Source: Vibrio salilacus
Lineage (GTDB): Bacteria; Pseudomonadota; Gammaproteobacteria; Enterobacterales; Vibrionaceae
DNA length: 44,180 nt
Assembly (NCBI RefSeq): GCF_002811245.1
Contig: NZ_NIVQ01000022.1
Span: forward strand, 1-44,180
Direction of reading: 5' to 3'
A program made the position numbers and the translations under genes. Below are positions 17,093 through 24,086 of the stretch, in pieces. Numbering within the stretch: the first letter of the stretch is position 1; each line of letters begins with the position of its first letter. The notes beneath the pieces were generated by a model, which searched no databases, was not told the DNA's origin, and saw only the letters and a list, made by a program, of their open reading frames with translations.

Positions 17093-18331
17093 ATGCATAG
17101 AAGAACGAGAGATACCTTTGTTGCAAGACAGCCGATCTTAAATGCTAAGCGCCAGACCCTTGGCTACGAACTGCTGTTTCGGGACGGTGAAAACAATGCT
17201 TACCCGGCGCATGTTGACTCTAACCGCGCGACCTACCGCATTATTGTTGAGAATTTTTTGTCGCTCGGTACCAATCCAGCGATGGCAACATCACGTTGTT
17301 TTATTAACTTCCCTCAACAAAGCTTGCAGCGTCTGCTGCCTCTTTCGTTGCCAAAAAATAAAATAGTAGTAGAGATACTTGAGACCTGCACACCGAATGA
17401 TGAGCTTTATGACGCGGTGAAACAGATCCACAATCAGGGCTATCTAATCGCACTGGACGATTTTGTGTATAAGCCTGAGTGGGAGCGGTTCTTGCCTTTG
17501 ACCCATATCATTAAAATCGACATCATGGCGACGGGATTAGAAACCTCCTGTGAGTTGGTCAAAGAACGCCTTGCAATGGGGGTTAAACGTAAGTTTCTTG
17601 CAGAGCGAGTGGAGACCGAAGAGGAATTTTTGGCTACGCGCTCGGCGGGTTTTACCTTCTTCCAAGGCTATTTTTTCAGTAAGCCTGAAATGATTCGTCA
17701 GCGCTATATCAGTCCTGAACACATCATAGCGATGGAGCTATTTCAGGAAGTGTGTAAGCCAGAGGTCGACTTTCTTAAGGTCGAGCAGATAGTCGCGCGT
17801 GATGTCGCACTGTCATACAAACTGCTGCGTTTTGTTAACTCGATGTCAGAGCGAATAGAAATTCCTATTTCTTCATTTCGCCAAGCGCTGGTCTATCTTG
17901 GTCAAGATAAAATTAAGATTTTTGTCTCTCTTGCCGTTGCTTCTTACGTTTCGGTCAATAAGCCCAAAGAGCTCTACACCTTATGTTTGCAGCGTGCTCA
18001 GTTCTTTATGTTGATGGCGCGCGACAACCCATTCAGTCAATATCGTGACCAAGCGTTTCTGATAGGGCTGTTTTCCATGCTTGATGCGATGCTCGATATG
18101 TCGCTCGATGATTTGGTCAAGCAACTGCCGTTATGTGCCACGATCAAGCTTGCACTGCTTGAGCGTCAAGGTCCGTATGGTCAGCTGATCTCTCTTGAAG
18201 AATGTTACGAGAGCGCTGACTGGCAGGGGATGGAGCTGGCTTGTCAGCAACTCAATTTATCGGTTAACGAAGTGATGCCACGTATCTCTGAGGCCCAGCG
18301 TTGGAGCCGCGAGATCAATCACGTCATCTGA
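17093..18331 (+). CDS. EAL and HDOD domain protein (CdgJ-like c-di-GMP phosphodiesterase)
   Basis: A 412-residue protein starting at MHRRTRDTFVARQPIL; the frame is open 16 codons further upstream, inside the rhtB relic, but the family begins here. The N-terminal EAL domain keeps YELLFR with Glu26 in place of the EAL Glu, RCFINF, VEILE, ALDDF, IKIDIM, ERVET and FFQGYFFSKP, so the metal and catalytic residues look intact. An HDOD domain follows at about 195-390. The V. cholerae protein of this layout, CdgJ, lowers c-di-GMP and affects motility; orthology is inferred from layout and neighbours. Confidence 0.85.
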   Translation: MHRRTRDTFVARQPILNAKRQTLGYELLFRDGENNAYPAHVDSNRATYRIIVENFLSLGTNPAMATSRCFINFPQQSLQRLLPLSLPKNKIVVEILETCTPNDELYDAVKQIHNQGYLIALDDFVYKPEWERFLPLTHIIKIDIMATGLETSCELVKERLAMGVKRKFLAERVETEEEFLATRSAGFTFFQGYFFSKPEMIRQRYISPEHIIAMELFQEVCKPEVDFLKVEQIVARDVALSYKLLRFVNSMSERIEIPISSFRQALVYLGQDKIKIFVSLAVASYVSVNKPKELYTLCLQRAQFFMLMARDNPFSQYRDQAFLIGLFSMLDAMLDMSLDDLVKQLPLCATIKLALLERQGPYGQLISLEECYESADWQGMELACQQLNLSVNEVMPRISEAQRWSREINHVI

Positions 18332-18648
18332 TATTCCTCGCCGCTTTTGATTGGTCAGAGTTGGAGTTTGTATTGATTAATGAGGTGGTGATCAGTGTTC
18401 TACTATCGTCGATACGCAGTCAACTATGGTTATTGGTACTTGGGTGGTCAAAATATACGCTTGGTATGTTAACGAAATGGGGGTACGCGACGCGTACCGC
18501 TGAATTAGTTCATAAAGTCGGTCTGGCATAAGGGGCACCTGATATGACACATCCTATATGTATGACACATGCGCTACTACGCTTATCTCGATAACACTGC
18601 CGACGCTCAAAGTGATAGCTGCAGCATAACAAAATCGAAGTTATAACC
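18332..18648. other. Gap after the EAL-HDOD gene, no gene seen
   Basis: About 320 bases before a terminator. No frame here has convincing coding character. A 10-bp direct repeat TATGACACAT occurs at 18543-18552 and 18561-18570, 18 bases apart. Two short frames read tyrosine-rich peptides: one from a GTG near 18395 behind GAGGTGG, and one from the ATG at 18569. Neither is recognisable. Confidence 0.4.
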
Positions 18649-18685
18649 AAAAGCTGACCAAGGTGATACCGAGGTTGGCTTTTTT
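18649..18685 (+). terminator. Terminator upstream of the acyltransferase
   Basis: AAAAGCTGACC pairs with GGTTGGCTTTT (two G-U pairs) and runs into Ts. It probably ends the transcript of the EAL-HDOD gene. Confidence 0.75.
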
Positions 18686-18706
18686 GTTGTTATAGTCACT
18701 CTCTCA

Positions 18707-19741
18707 GTGACAAAAAGGGTGGCAAGCGTGAGAGAAAGAGTGATGTTTTTTGATGTGCTGCGCTGTGTGGCAGCCATTGCAGTGATAGCGATTCATGTGC
18801 TTGCCCCATATCGTCAAATGCTGGGGGAAATTCCGTTTGACCAATGGGTAACGGCGGTTGGGGTGAACAGTGTGAGTCGTTGGGCGGTCCCGGTGTTTAT
18901 TCTCATTAGTGGCGCACTCATGCTCAGCGACCAACGTCCGTTTAATGCTAAGTATTACCTCAAGCGTCGCTTAGGCAAAGTATTGGTTCCGTTTCTGTTG
19001 TGGTCTGCGTTTTATGCTCTGTTATCTGGCCTCACTATTCAGGGCTATGAGTTTGGTGTCGCTGAGCAAGTGCTGCGAGACAGTCCGTGGCATGCCACTT
19101 ACTATCATCTCGGGTTCTTCTATTATTTTATTCCACTTTATTTGCTGATCCCGTTTTTCCAGTTTGTGGTAAGACACCACGGTGATAACACGTTGTATGC
19201 GTATGTTGCGATTTGGCTGGTGACGACCTTACTCTATTTGCTGGGGATTGACGGCGTGTGGAGTAATCAGCTGTGGCTTTACAGTGGGTATTTACCCTTA
19301 GGGTATTTATTGTACCAACGCGTCCCTGCCACATTGGGTTGGACTGTTCTTTTTAGCTTGCTTGGGATTGCTGCACTAGCCACTACAACTTACATGGTGA
19401 TTGGTAATAGCCTTGCTGCAGACAAGTATACCGTTGGGCGTTGGTTGTCGTATAAAACGTTCAACGTGGTACTGGCGGCAAGTATGATTTTCATCTTATG
19501 CCGTTATCTGGGTGAAGGTTTGTCAGCGCCAGTTAATCGAGTGATTGGCTTTATCAGTCAGCACAGCCTAGGCATCTATTTGCTACACCCTATTTTCCTT
19601 TGGCCAATGAAAGAGTTTGGCTGGTATCAAGGCCATCCAGCTTGGGTGATCCCCGTTTGGATTCTTCTCAGTGGTGGCGGTGCATTATGGCTTAGTTGGT
19701 TGGTATCACGCTCAGAAAAAACACAGTGGTTATTACCTTAA
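18707..19741 (+). CDS. Acyltransferase 3 family membrane protein
   Basis: A 344-residue integral membrane O-acyltransferase of the acyltransferase 3 family, similar in layout to WecH. About ten membrane segments are visible. The first helix carries FDVLRCVAAIAVIAIH, with the Arg and His that mark the active site in this family. A later HSLGIYLLHPIF helix is also typical. The acceptor, a surface glycan or a lipid head group, cannot be told. I used the GTG at 18707; the downstream GTG at 18728 or ATG at 18743 are alternatives. Its stop shares bases with the convergent DUF2500 stop. Confidence 0.85.
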   Translation: MTKRVASVRERVMFFDVLRCVAAIAVIAIHVLAPYRQMLGEIPFDQWVTAVGVNSVSRWAVPVFILISGALMLSDQRPFNAKYYLKRRLGKVLVPFLLWSAFYALLSGLTIQGYEFGVAEQVLRDSPWHATYYHLGFFYYFIPLYLLIPFFQFVVRHHGDNTLYAYVAIWLVTTLLYLLGIDGVWSNQLWLYSGYLPLGYLLYQRVPATLGWTVLFSLLGIAALATTTYMVIGNSLAADKYTVGRWLSYKTFNVVLAASMIFILCRYLGEGLSAPVNRVIGFISQHSLGIYLLHPIFLWPMKEFGWYQGHPAWVIPVWILLSGGGALWLSWLVSRSEKTQWLLP

Positions 19742-20073
19742 CGTTTTAGCGCAAAATGGATAAAAGTGTCACCTTGATAGGTGAGCGTACCTTTATCTCC
19801 AGGATTGAGCGCTTGGAAGTAATGCACACCCACTTGAAATTCACGTTTGGGGCCAATGCGCCCTTTTTGTACATAGATCCAATATTCCTGCTCATCCTGA
19901 CCGGGTTGAGCATCTTCAATCACAATTGACTGTTTGTCTAAAATAGTGACGTCGATTTTCTGTTGTGGGGCATTCTCGCCTTGAATGTGTTTGCGGTAGA
20001 AGTGGGTAAATGCCCAACCGCTAACAAGAGCAGTGACGGCAATAGCAATAAACAGTGTGATAGGCATAATCAT
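19738..20073 (-). CDS. DUF2500 family protein (YhhM-like)
   Basis: A 111-residue protein with one N-terminal membrane segment (about 3-21) and a small beta-rich domain outside, as in DUF2500 (E. coli YhhM). Function unknown. In E. coli yhhM sits next to yhhL and yhhN near rsmD; here yhhL and a yhhN-like gene are also nearby but separated by additional genes. The start could be the ATG at 20073 or the one two codons later. It meets the acyltransferase tail to tail, sharing the four bases TTAA. Confidence 0.85.
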   Translation of the reverse strand: MIMPITLFIAIAVTALVSGWAFTHFYRKHIQGENAPQQKIDVTILDKQSIVIEDAQPGQDEQEYWIYVQKGRIGPKREFQVGVHYFQALNPGDKGTLTYQGDTFIHFALKR

Positions 20074-20329
20074 TGGGTCTCTGAGGGTTTGGTCTAATAC
20101 TAGCGATATTTTCGTTGTGATTCAGGGCACGGATCTTGCCGTAAAAACAAAGTGTTCAGTGTAACAAAAATCTTCGAGTCATATCACGGGCACTGGGCAG
20201 TGTAAGTCATTAGCCACTTTTTAGTGGTTGATTCTTTTATACAAACCTATTTGCATTCGAAACAAAAAGTGGGACATTAGATACAATAAGGATCAAATAC
20301 CCCCTAAACTTAGAGCGTGGAGGGAGACT

Positions 20330-20695
20330 ATGTCTGATATCGAAAACGTAGTGACACGGACGAGAAAAATCGAGGCGCTACTGCGGGCTCAGTATCATGC
20401 AGATGGTAAGGGGCTACATCAGTTGATCACCAGCTGTGAAGAGCGTTTACCTCATGATGTGATTAGTAAGCTGCGCTACATTGCAACCATACGCAATAAA
20501 GTTGTTCATGAGCATGATTTTAAACTCGATGGTTACAATGATTTTATGTCAGTGTGTGATGAGTGTGAAAAAGAACTGACGCCTCGCAGCTCTCGTTTTG
20601 TATGGCGAGCTGCGATTATGTTGATGACATTGATTACTGGTGCTGCCTTATTTTTCTATTATGTGCATTGGGACGAGTTATCTAAACATCTATAA
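20330..20695 (+). CDS. DUF4145 (HEPN-like) protein with C-terminal membrane anchor
   Basis: A 121-residue protein started at the ATG at 20330 behind a strong GGAGGGAG site; the open frame extends 34 codons upstream without a site. The N-terminal helical part fits DUF4145, a HEPN relative, and holds the motif Arg55-Asn56-x3-His60, the RX4H form of the HEPN RNase active site. Residues about 91-115 form one membrane segment, leaving a short periplasmic tail. Such proteins are not characterised. An RNase, a protein-protein module or a regulator are all possible; catalytic activity is only suggested by the motif. Confidence 0.7.
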   Translation: MSDIENVVTRTRKIEALLRAQYHADGKGLHQLITSCEERLPHDVISKLRYIATIRNKVVHEHDFKLDGYNDFMSVCDECEKELTPRSSRFVWRAAIMLMTLITGAALFFYYVHWDELSKHL

Positions 20696-20702
20696 CGCGA
20701 GA

Positions 20703-20733
20703 GCACCAAAATCGGTTTTTTCTCTTTTGGTGC
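20703..20733 (+). repeat. Inverted repeat after the DUF4145 gene
   Basis: GCACCAAAA at 20703-20711 pairs perfectly with 20725-20733 around a 13-base T-rich loop. No T tract follows, so it is a weak terminator at best, or an RNA-stabilising stem. Confidence 0.5.
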
Positions 20734-20792
20734 AAAAGCCGACACATCGCTAGTTTTTTACACCAAAGTCATGTGTATTGGCCTCAGATAGC

Positions 20793-20822
20793 AAAAAAGG
20801 ACGCATCAGCGTCCCTTTTTTT
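20793..20822. terminator. Bidirectional terminator downstream of the 26-residue ORF
   Basis: GGACGC pairs with GCGTCC around ATCA, flanked by six As and a T run. It lies 14 bases past the stop of the minus-strand peptide and has a clean T tract on that strand. It can also stop read-through from the DUF4145 gene. Confidence 0.88.
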
Positions 20823-20835
20823 ATTTGTATTTTAC

Positions 20836-20916
20836 TTAGTACATCATCGGCAGTGTCATTAGGCCTACGACAACTGCGATCATTACAAGTCCTTGTTTTT
20901 GTGAAGAAGAAATCAT
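20836..20916 (-). CDS. 26-residue single-pass membrane peptide
   Basis: The frame begins MISSSQKQGLVM, then a hydrophobic stretch of about 15 residues containing IAVVVGLMTLP, and ends at TAA. It has a textbook ribosome binding site (AGGAG, seven bases from ATG), a promoter match upstream (TTGATC, 18 bases, TATTCT with extended TG) and a terminator 14 bases downstream. Together these form a complete monocistronic unit. The polar N-terminus with one Lys suggests a small bitopic membrane protein, of the type that tunes larger membrane complexes. I do not recognise the family. Confidence 0.75.
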   Translation of the reverse strand: MISSSQKQGLVMIAVVVGLMTLPMMY

Positions 20917-20957
20917 AGCACTGCTCCTAAAAATTGATGTTTAACGGTATGTAAATA

Positions 20958-20987
20958 AGAATAGCAGATTTTTAGGGTTTAGATCAA
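20958..20987 (-). promoter_or_regulatory. Sigma-70 type promoter for the 26-residue ORF
   Basis: On the minus strand the -35 TTGATC (20982-20987) and the -10 TATTCT (20958-20963) are 18 bases apart, with the extended TGC just before the -10. The implied RNA leader is about 35 bases. Confidence 0.6.
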
Positions 20988-21553
20988 GTTAATAAGAAAG
21001 TCGCCCTTAAAAAATAACTTTTCTGGTCTCGATTAAACCTTTTTGTTGAAGTTAAGGCGCGGAATGAGTGATGTTTGACCTGTTTGTTTTCTATTCTATA
21101 TTGCTAATTTTATCCATAAGTTGCTGTTATTAAATGTTATTTTAAGTGGTCAAACTTTGTTTTAATTAGTTTTGTGTGATTTATAGAGCTTTTGTTAGTC
21201 GAGCTAGATATTACGTCCATTTAACTGCTAGATTGGCTATAAATAGGCATTTTATTTCCAAGTTGCATATTAGTGTTAGTGTGATGTCAAGTTATCGCAA
21301 GGATAAAATTAAATATCACATGAATTAAATATTGCTTTTTTGATTGTAAGAGTCTGATTTTTATTGTCTTTTAATTTGTCCTCCTTCGTTTTGAGTAGAA
21401 AAGTGATTTTTTTGATGGTTCTGTTGTTACAGCTATGATTTTGAATTGCCTGGTAAAAAATTGCCGAATAAGTCCGTGCTGTCGCAAATATTGCGCCGAT
21501 AAGAAGTATTATCAAGATCCAACTTTTGCCCCTCAAAGCTAGACATCTTTTTT
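20988..21553. other. AT-rich stretch upstream of the YhhN gene
   Basis: About 570 bases, visibly richer in A and T than the surroundings. One minus-strand frame at 21309-21536 could encode 75 residues with an N-terminal membrane segment (SWILIILLIGAIFATA), but it would start at TTG without a ribosome binding site, and its C-terminal half is Lys/Asn-rich as expected of AT-rich noise. A plus-strand terminator at 21554-21584 ends the stretch, which suggests that something on the plus strand is transcribed here, possibly a small RNA. I see no certain gene. Confidence 0.35.
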
Positions 21554-21584
21554 GAGCTGCCTAAACTAGCAGCTCATTTTTATT
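21554..21584 (+). terminator. Terminator-like hairpin in front of the YhhN gene
   Basis: GAGCTGC pairs with GCAGCTC around an eight-base loop and is followed by ATTTTTATT. It lies just 12 bases before the YhhN start, so it could end an upstream RNA or act as an attenuator in the YhhN leader. Confidence 0.6.
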
Positions 21585-21595
21585 GAGGTGTTCGA

Positions 21596-22219
21596 ATGTG
21601 GAGCTGGCTCTCGGTTGCCTTATCTGGGTACATCAGTATTTCTGCGCTTGAAAACAATCGCATCAAGCAAGCGGCGATATTTAAAATATTGACGTTATTT
21701 ATGTTGCTCGTCATGCTTTGGAGTCAGGAAGCCTTGGTTGGCATTGTGGCGTGGTGGGTATCTCTGGGTTTAATCATTTCGATGGTTGCCGATGGCCTCT
21801 ATATTGCCCAAAAGCACCTTAAGTTTTGTTTTACAGGGTTTATTGCAGCGCAGCTTTGTTATAGTGCTTCATTTTGGTTTAAGCTCTCTGGCGATATCGT
21901 TTGGTGGTTGCCTGCAATGCTGTTCGGTATCGGCGTTGTCAGCTTCTTCCTGTTGTTGCCAAAAATCGATCGATTGATCTTCCCTGTGGTGATGATGGGA
22001 ATGGTGTTGTTGCAGCTTAACTGGGCCGCAGGTGAAGTGTGGCTGTTGAACCGCACCGTTGCGAGCGCGCTAGGCTTTACTGGGTCGTTGACACTGACGT
22101 TATCGGCGATGCTGTTGGCTATCCATGACTATCGTCATCCGCTCGACAAGGGGCGCTACTTTATTTCTGGGAGCTATCTGTTGGCACACTGTCTGATCAC
22201 AGCTTCTCTGCTCATCTAA
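21596..22219 (+). CDS. YhhN/TMEM86 family membrane protein (lysoplasmalogenase family)
   Basis: A 207-residue membrane protein with seven to eight helices, of the YhhN family. Mammalian members (TMEM86) cleave the vinyl ether bond of lysoplasmalogens, and some bacterial members have shown similar activity; whether this one does is unknown. The acidic residues that may form the active site include the Asp in VADGLYI (helix 3) and Glu/Asp in the later helices. GAGG lies before the ATG. In E. coli the gene sits near yhhM and rsmD, as here. Confidence 0.82.
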   Translation: MWSWLSVALSGYISISALENNRIKQAAIFKILTLFMLLVMLWSQEALVGIVAWWVSLGLIISMVADGLYIAQKHLKFCFTGFIAAQLCYSASFWFKLSGDIVWWLPAMLFGIGVVSFFLLLPKIDRLIFPVVMMGMVLLQLNWAAGEVWLLNRTVASALGFTGSLTLTLSAMLLAIHDYRHPLDKGRYFISGSYLLAHCLITASLLI

Positions 22220-22350
22220 AAAATCAAGGTGCCTGACGGCTTTTATCCGGTACCTTGATGCTCAAACAACCATTGTTGCTGTTAGGTCTCGAAGTTGCGA
22301 TACTTCGGCCAATTTTCTGTGCTCGATTGATTTATTTTTGGAGGTCTTTT

Positions 22351-22935
22351 ATGGACATACTTTCTGCCGCGACCATGTTGGTGTTGATCATGGATCCGCT
22401 TGGCAATTTACCTATTGTCCTATCGATCTTGAAGCACCTTGATCCAAAGCGCAGGCGTAAGGTTTTGGTTCGAGAATTGTTTTTTGCTTTGGGCATCTTA
22501 ATGCTGTTCTTATTTGCAGGTAAGAGCATCCTTAATTTCCTCCATGTTCAACCAGAAACATTGAGCATCTCGGGCGGGATCATCCTGTTTATTATTGCCA
22601 TCAAAATGATCTTCCCAAGTGGTGGTAGTATCACAGGGTTGGCGGCGGGTGAGGAGCCGTTTATTGTGCCAATGGCGATCCCAATGATTGCTGGTCCATC
22701 CGTTATTGCGGCGTTGTTGCTCTTATCGAGCCAGCACCCTGAGCAGTTACTTGAGTTGTCTGCTGCGGTATTGTTGGCTTGGGGCGTGGTTTTCTTTATT
22801 TTGATGTTCTACAACTTTTTCCATCGAGTGTTGGGCGAGCGAGGATTAAAAGCGGTTGAACGCCTGATGGGCTTGCTACTTATTATGATATCGACACAGA
22901 TGTTCCTCGATGGCGTCAAAGGGTATCTCGGTTAA
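22351..22935 (+). CDS. yhgN: MarC family membrane protein YhgN
   Basis: A 194-residue MarC family protein with six membrane segments. It starts at MDILSAATM behind GGAGG; the longer open frame (from 22255) lacks similarity in its first 32 residues. The first helix has LIMDPLGNLPI, and GEEPFIVPMAIPMIAGP is the central signature, both characteristic of YhgN. MarC proteins were once thought to be drug efflux pumps, but their function is still unknown. It is monocistronic, followed by a terminator and facing yhhL. Confidence 0.9.
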   Translation: MDILSAATMLVLIMDPLGNLPIVLSILKHLDPKRRRKVLVRELFFALGILMLFLFAGKSILNFLHVQPETLSISGGIILFIIAIKMIFPSGGSITGLAAGEEPFIVPMAIPMIAGPSVIAALLLLSSQHPEQLLELSAAVLLAWGVVFFILMFYNFFHRVLGERGLKAVERLMGLLLIMISTQMFLDGVKGYLG

Positions 22936-22944
22936 CGATAGTGA

Positions 22945-22976
22945 CAAAAAAGCCGCTCAACTTAGCGGCTTGTTTG
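22945..22976. terminator. Terminator between yhgN and yhhL
   Basis: AAGCCGCT pairs with AGCGGCTT around CAACTT. On the minus strand six Ts follow, so it is strongest for rsmD-yhhL; on the plus strand the T tract is interrupted. Confidence 0.85.
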
Positions 22977-22992
22977 TAATGGCATGTATTTG

Positions 22993-23259
22993 CTATGACA
23001 TGTGTTTGCGGCGAATATCAAGCAGAGCAAAAATGCCGAAGATTAAAATCGACCATTTTTCCCAACTGCTCATTTTGATCTTGTCACCAAAAGCCCCAAT
23101 GAAGATCGCCATCTGCAAACCATGCATCATCAACAAGAACGCGCTCATAATGTAGAGGGCGATCGCTGCTTTGCCCGGAAACGGCGTAAAGAAGTTGAGG
23201 ATAAGTATAAACCAGACAAACCCGATGGCTGCTTTGGCTAACCATATCAATGCTTTCAT
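22993..23259 (-). CDS. yhhL: DUF1145 membrane protein (YhhL)
   Basis: An 88-residue protein with two to three membrane segments and the FGxxGDKIKM turn typical of DUF1145 (E. coli YhhL). No function is known. It begins four bases after the rsmD stop and shares its transcript, an arrangement conserved across gammaproteobacteria. Confidence 0.85.
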   Translation of the reverse strand: MKALIWLAKAAIGFVWFILILNFFTPFPGKAAIALYIMSAFLLMMHGLQMAIFIGAFGDKIKMSSWEKWSILIFGIFALLDIRRKHMS

Positions 23260-23263
23260 TTTA

Positions 23264-23875
23264 TTATCCTTGTGGTGAGTGTTGACGGTTGAACAGGCGG
23301 TAGCTGACTTGACCGGCGGTTTTTTCTCGGTGTAGATGCCAATGCGCTGGAATCGCGTTATCCAGTGTCAGCTCTTTTTCGGTCTCGACATAGATAAGCG
23401 CATCGTCTGTCAACCAACCATTTTGCTCAAGTAACTGAATTGTCTCATCGAGTAACCCTTGACGAAATGGTGGATCAATGAATACTACATGATGCGGCGT
23501 CCCGGCTTGTTTAAGGTAGCTTAACGCATCGCTGTTGACCGCTGTGAGGTTGCTAGTATTGAGCGCAGCAATATTGCTTTGCAACTGCTTAAAGGCACTC
23601 GAATTGAGCTCAATCAGCGTGACCATTTCAGCTTGGCGTGAAGCGGCTTCAAAACCTAGCCCTCCAGAGCCAGCAAACAGGTCGAGACACTTGGCTCGCG
23701 GCACATCTTGGGCTAACCAGTTAAACAGCGTTTCTTTGACACGATCTGTGGTCGGTCTTAACCCTTCGGCGTCATGAACAGGGAGTTTACGTCCTCTCCA
23801 TAACCCGCTAATAATACGAACAAAGCCACTTGAGGGCTTTTTTTGTGATGTGTTTTGCTGGCGACGTCTTACCAT
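23264..23875 (-). CDS. rsmD: 16S rRNA (guanine966-N2)-methyltransferase
   Basis: RsmD (EC 2.1.1.171) methylates G966 of 16S rRNA in the assembled small subunit. I start it at MVRRRQQNTSQ (23875), giving 203 residues; the open frame extends 35 codons upstream without similarity. The S-adenosylmethionine site is LDLFAGSGGLGFEAASR and the catalytic NPPY-type motif is VFIDPPF. RIISGLWRGRKL near the N-terminus is typical. It is divergent from ftsY, the standard arrangement. Confidence 0.94.
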   Translation of the reverse strand: MVRRRQQNTSQKKPSSGFVRIISGLWRGRKLPVHDAEGLRPTTDRVKETLFNWLAQDVPRAKCLDLFAGSGGLGFEAASRQAEMVTLIELNSSAFKQLQSNIAALNTSNLTAVNSDALSYLKQAGTPHHVVFIDPPFRQGLLDETIQLLEQNGWLTDDALIYVETEKELTLDNAIPAHWHLHREKTAGQVSYRLFNRQHSPQG

Positions 23876-24086
23876 AGATTTTTTGACCGCTAATAAAGTG
23901 ATACTATACGCGCTGACTGCTCTGCTGTTGAGCGCTAACATACAGCCCAAATTTGTTGATGACAGAGTGTATACCATCACTCTGACAGTGAAAACGTTTC
24001 ACTCTGTTGTCATTTTTCTTTTCTTGTCGGCGACATTGCCGCAAAAAAGAGTCTGAGTTAATTAAGACGATCTAGGATAGCCCCAG
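23876..24086. promoter_or_regulatory. Divergent rsmD-ftsY promoter region
   Basis: The 211 bases separate two divergent genes and must contain both promoters. A small inverted repeat with CACT and AGTG arms lies near 23980-23992. I cannot assign the promoters with confidence. AGGA lies nine bases before the ftsY ATG. Confidence 0.35.

Noticed and set aside
18301..18531. 76-residue plus-strand frame at the end of the EAL-HDOD gene
   Set aside because: Its first part overlaps the gene in another frame and the rest has no recognisable features.
20191..20229. Two small hairpins before the DUF4145 gene as a small RNA
   Set aside because: Stems are only five bases long and lack a terminator tail.
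21309..21536. 75-residue minus-strand frame with a hydrophobic N-terminus
   Set aside because: TTG start without a ribosome binding site in very AT-rich DNA; kept only as a remark in the gap description.
22225..22258. Imperfect hairpin after the YhhN gene as a terminator
   Set aside because: Arms pair poorly (AAGGT/ACCTT plus a short inner stem) and no T tract follows.
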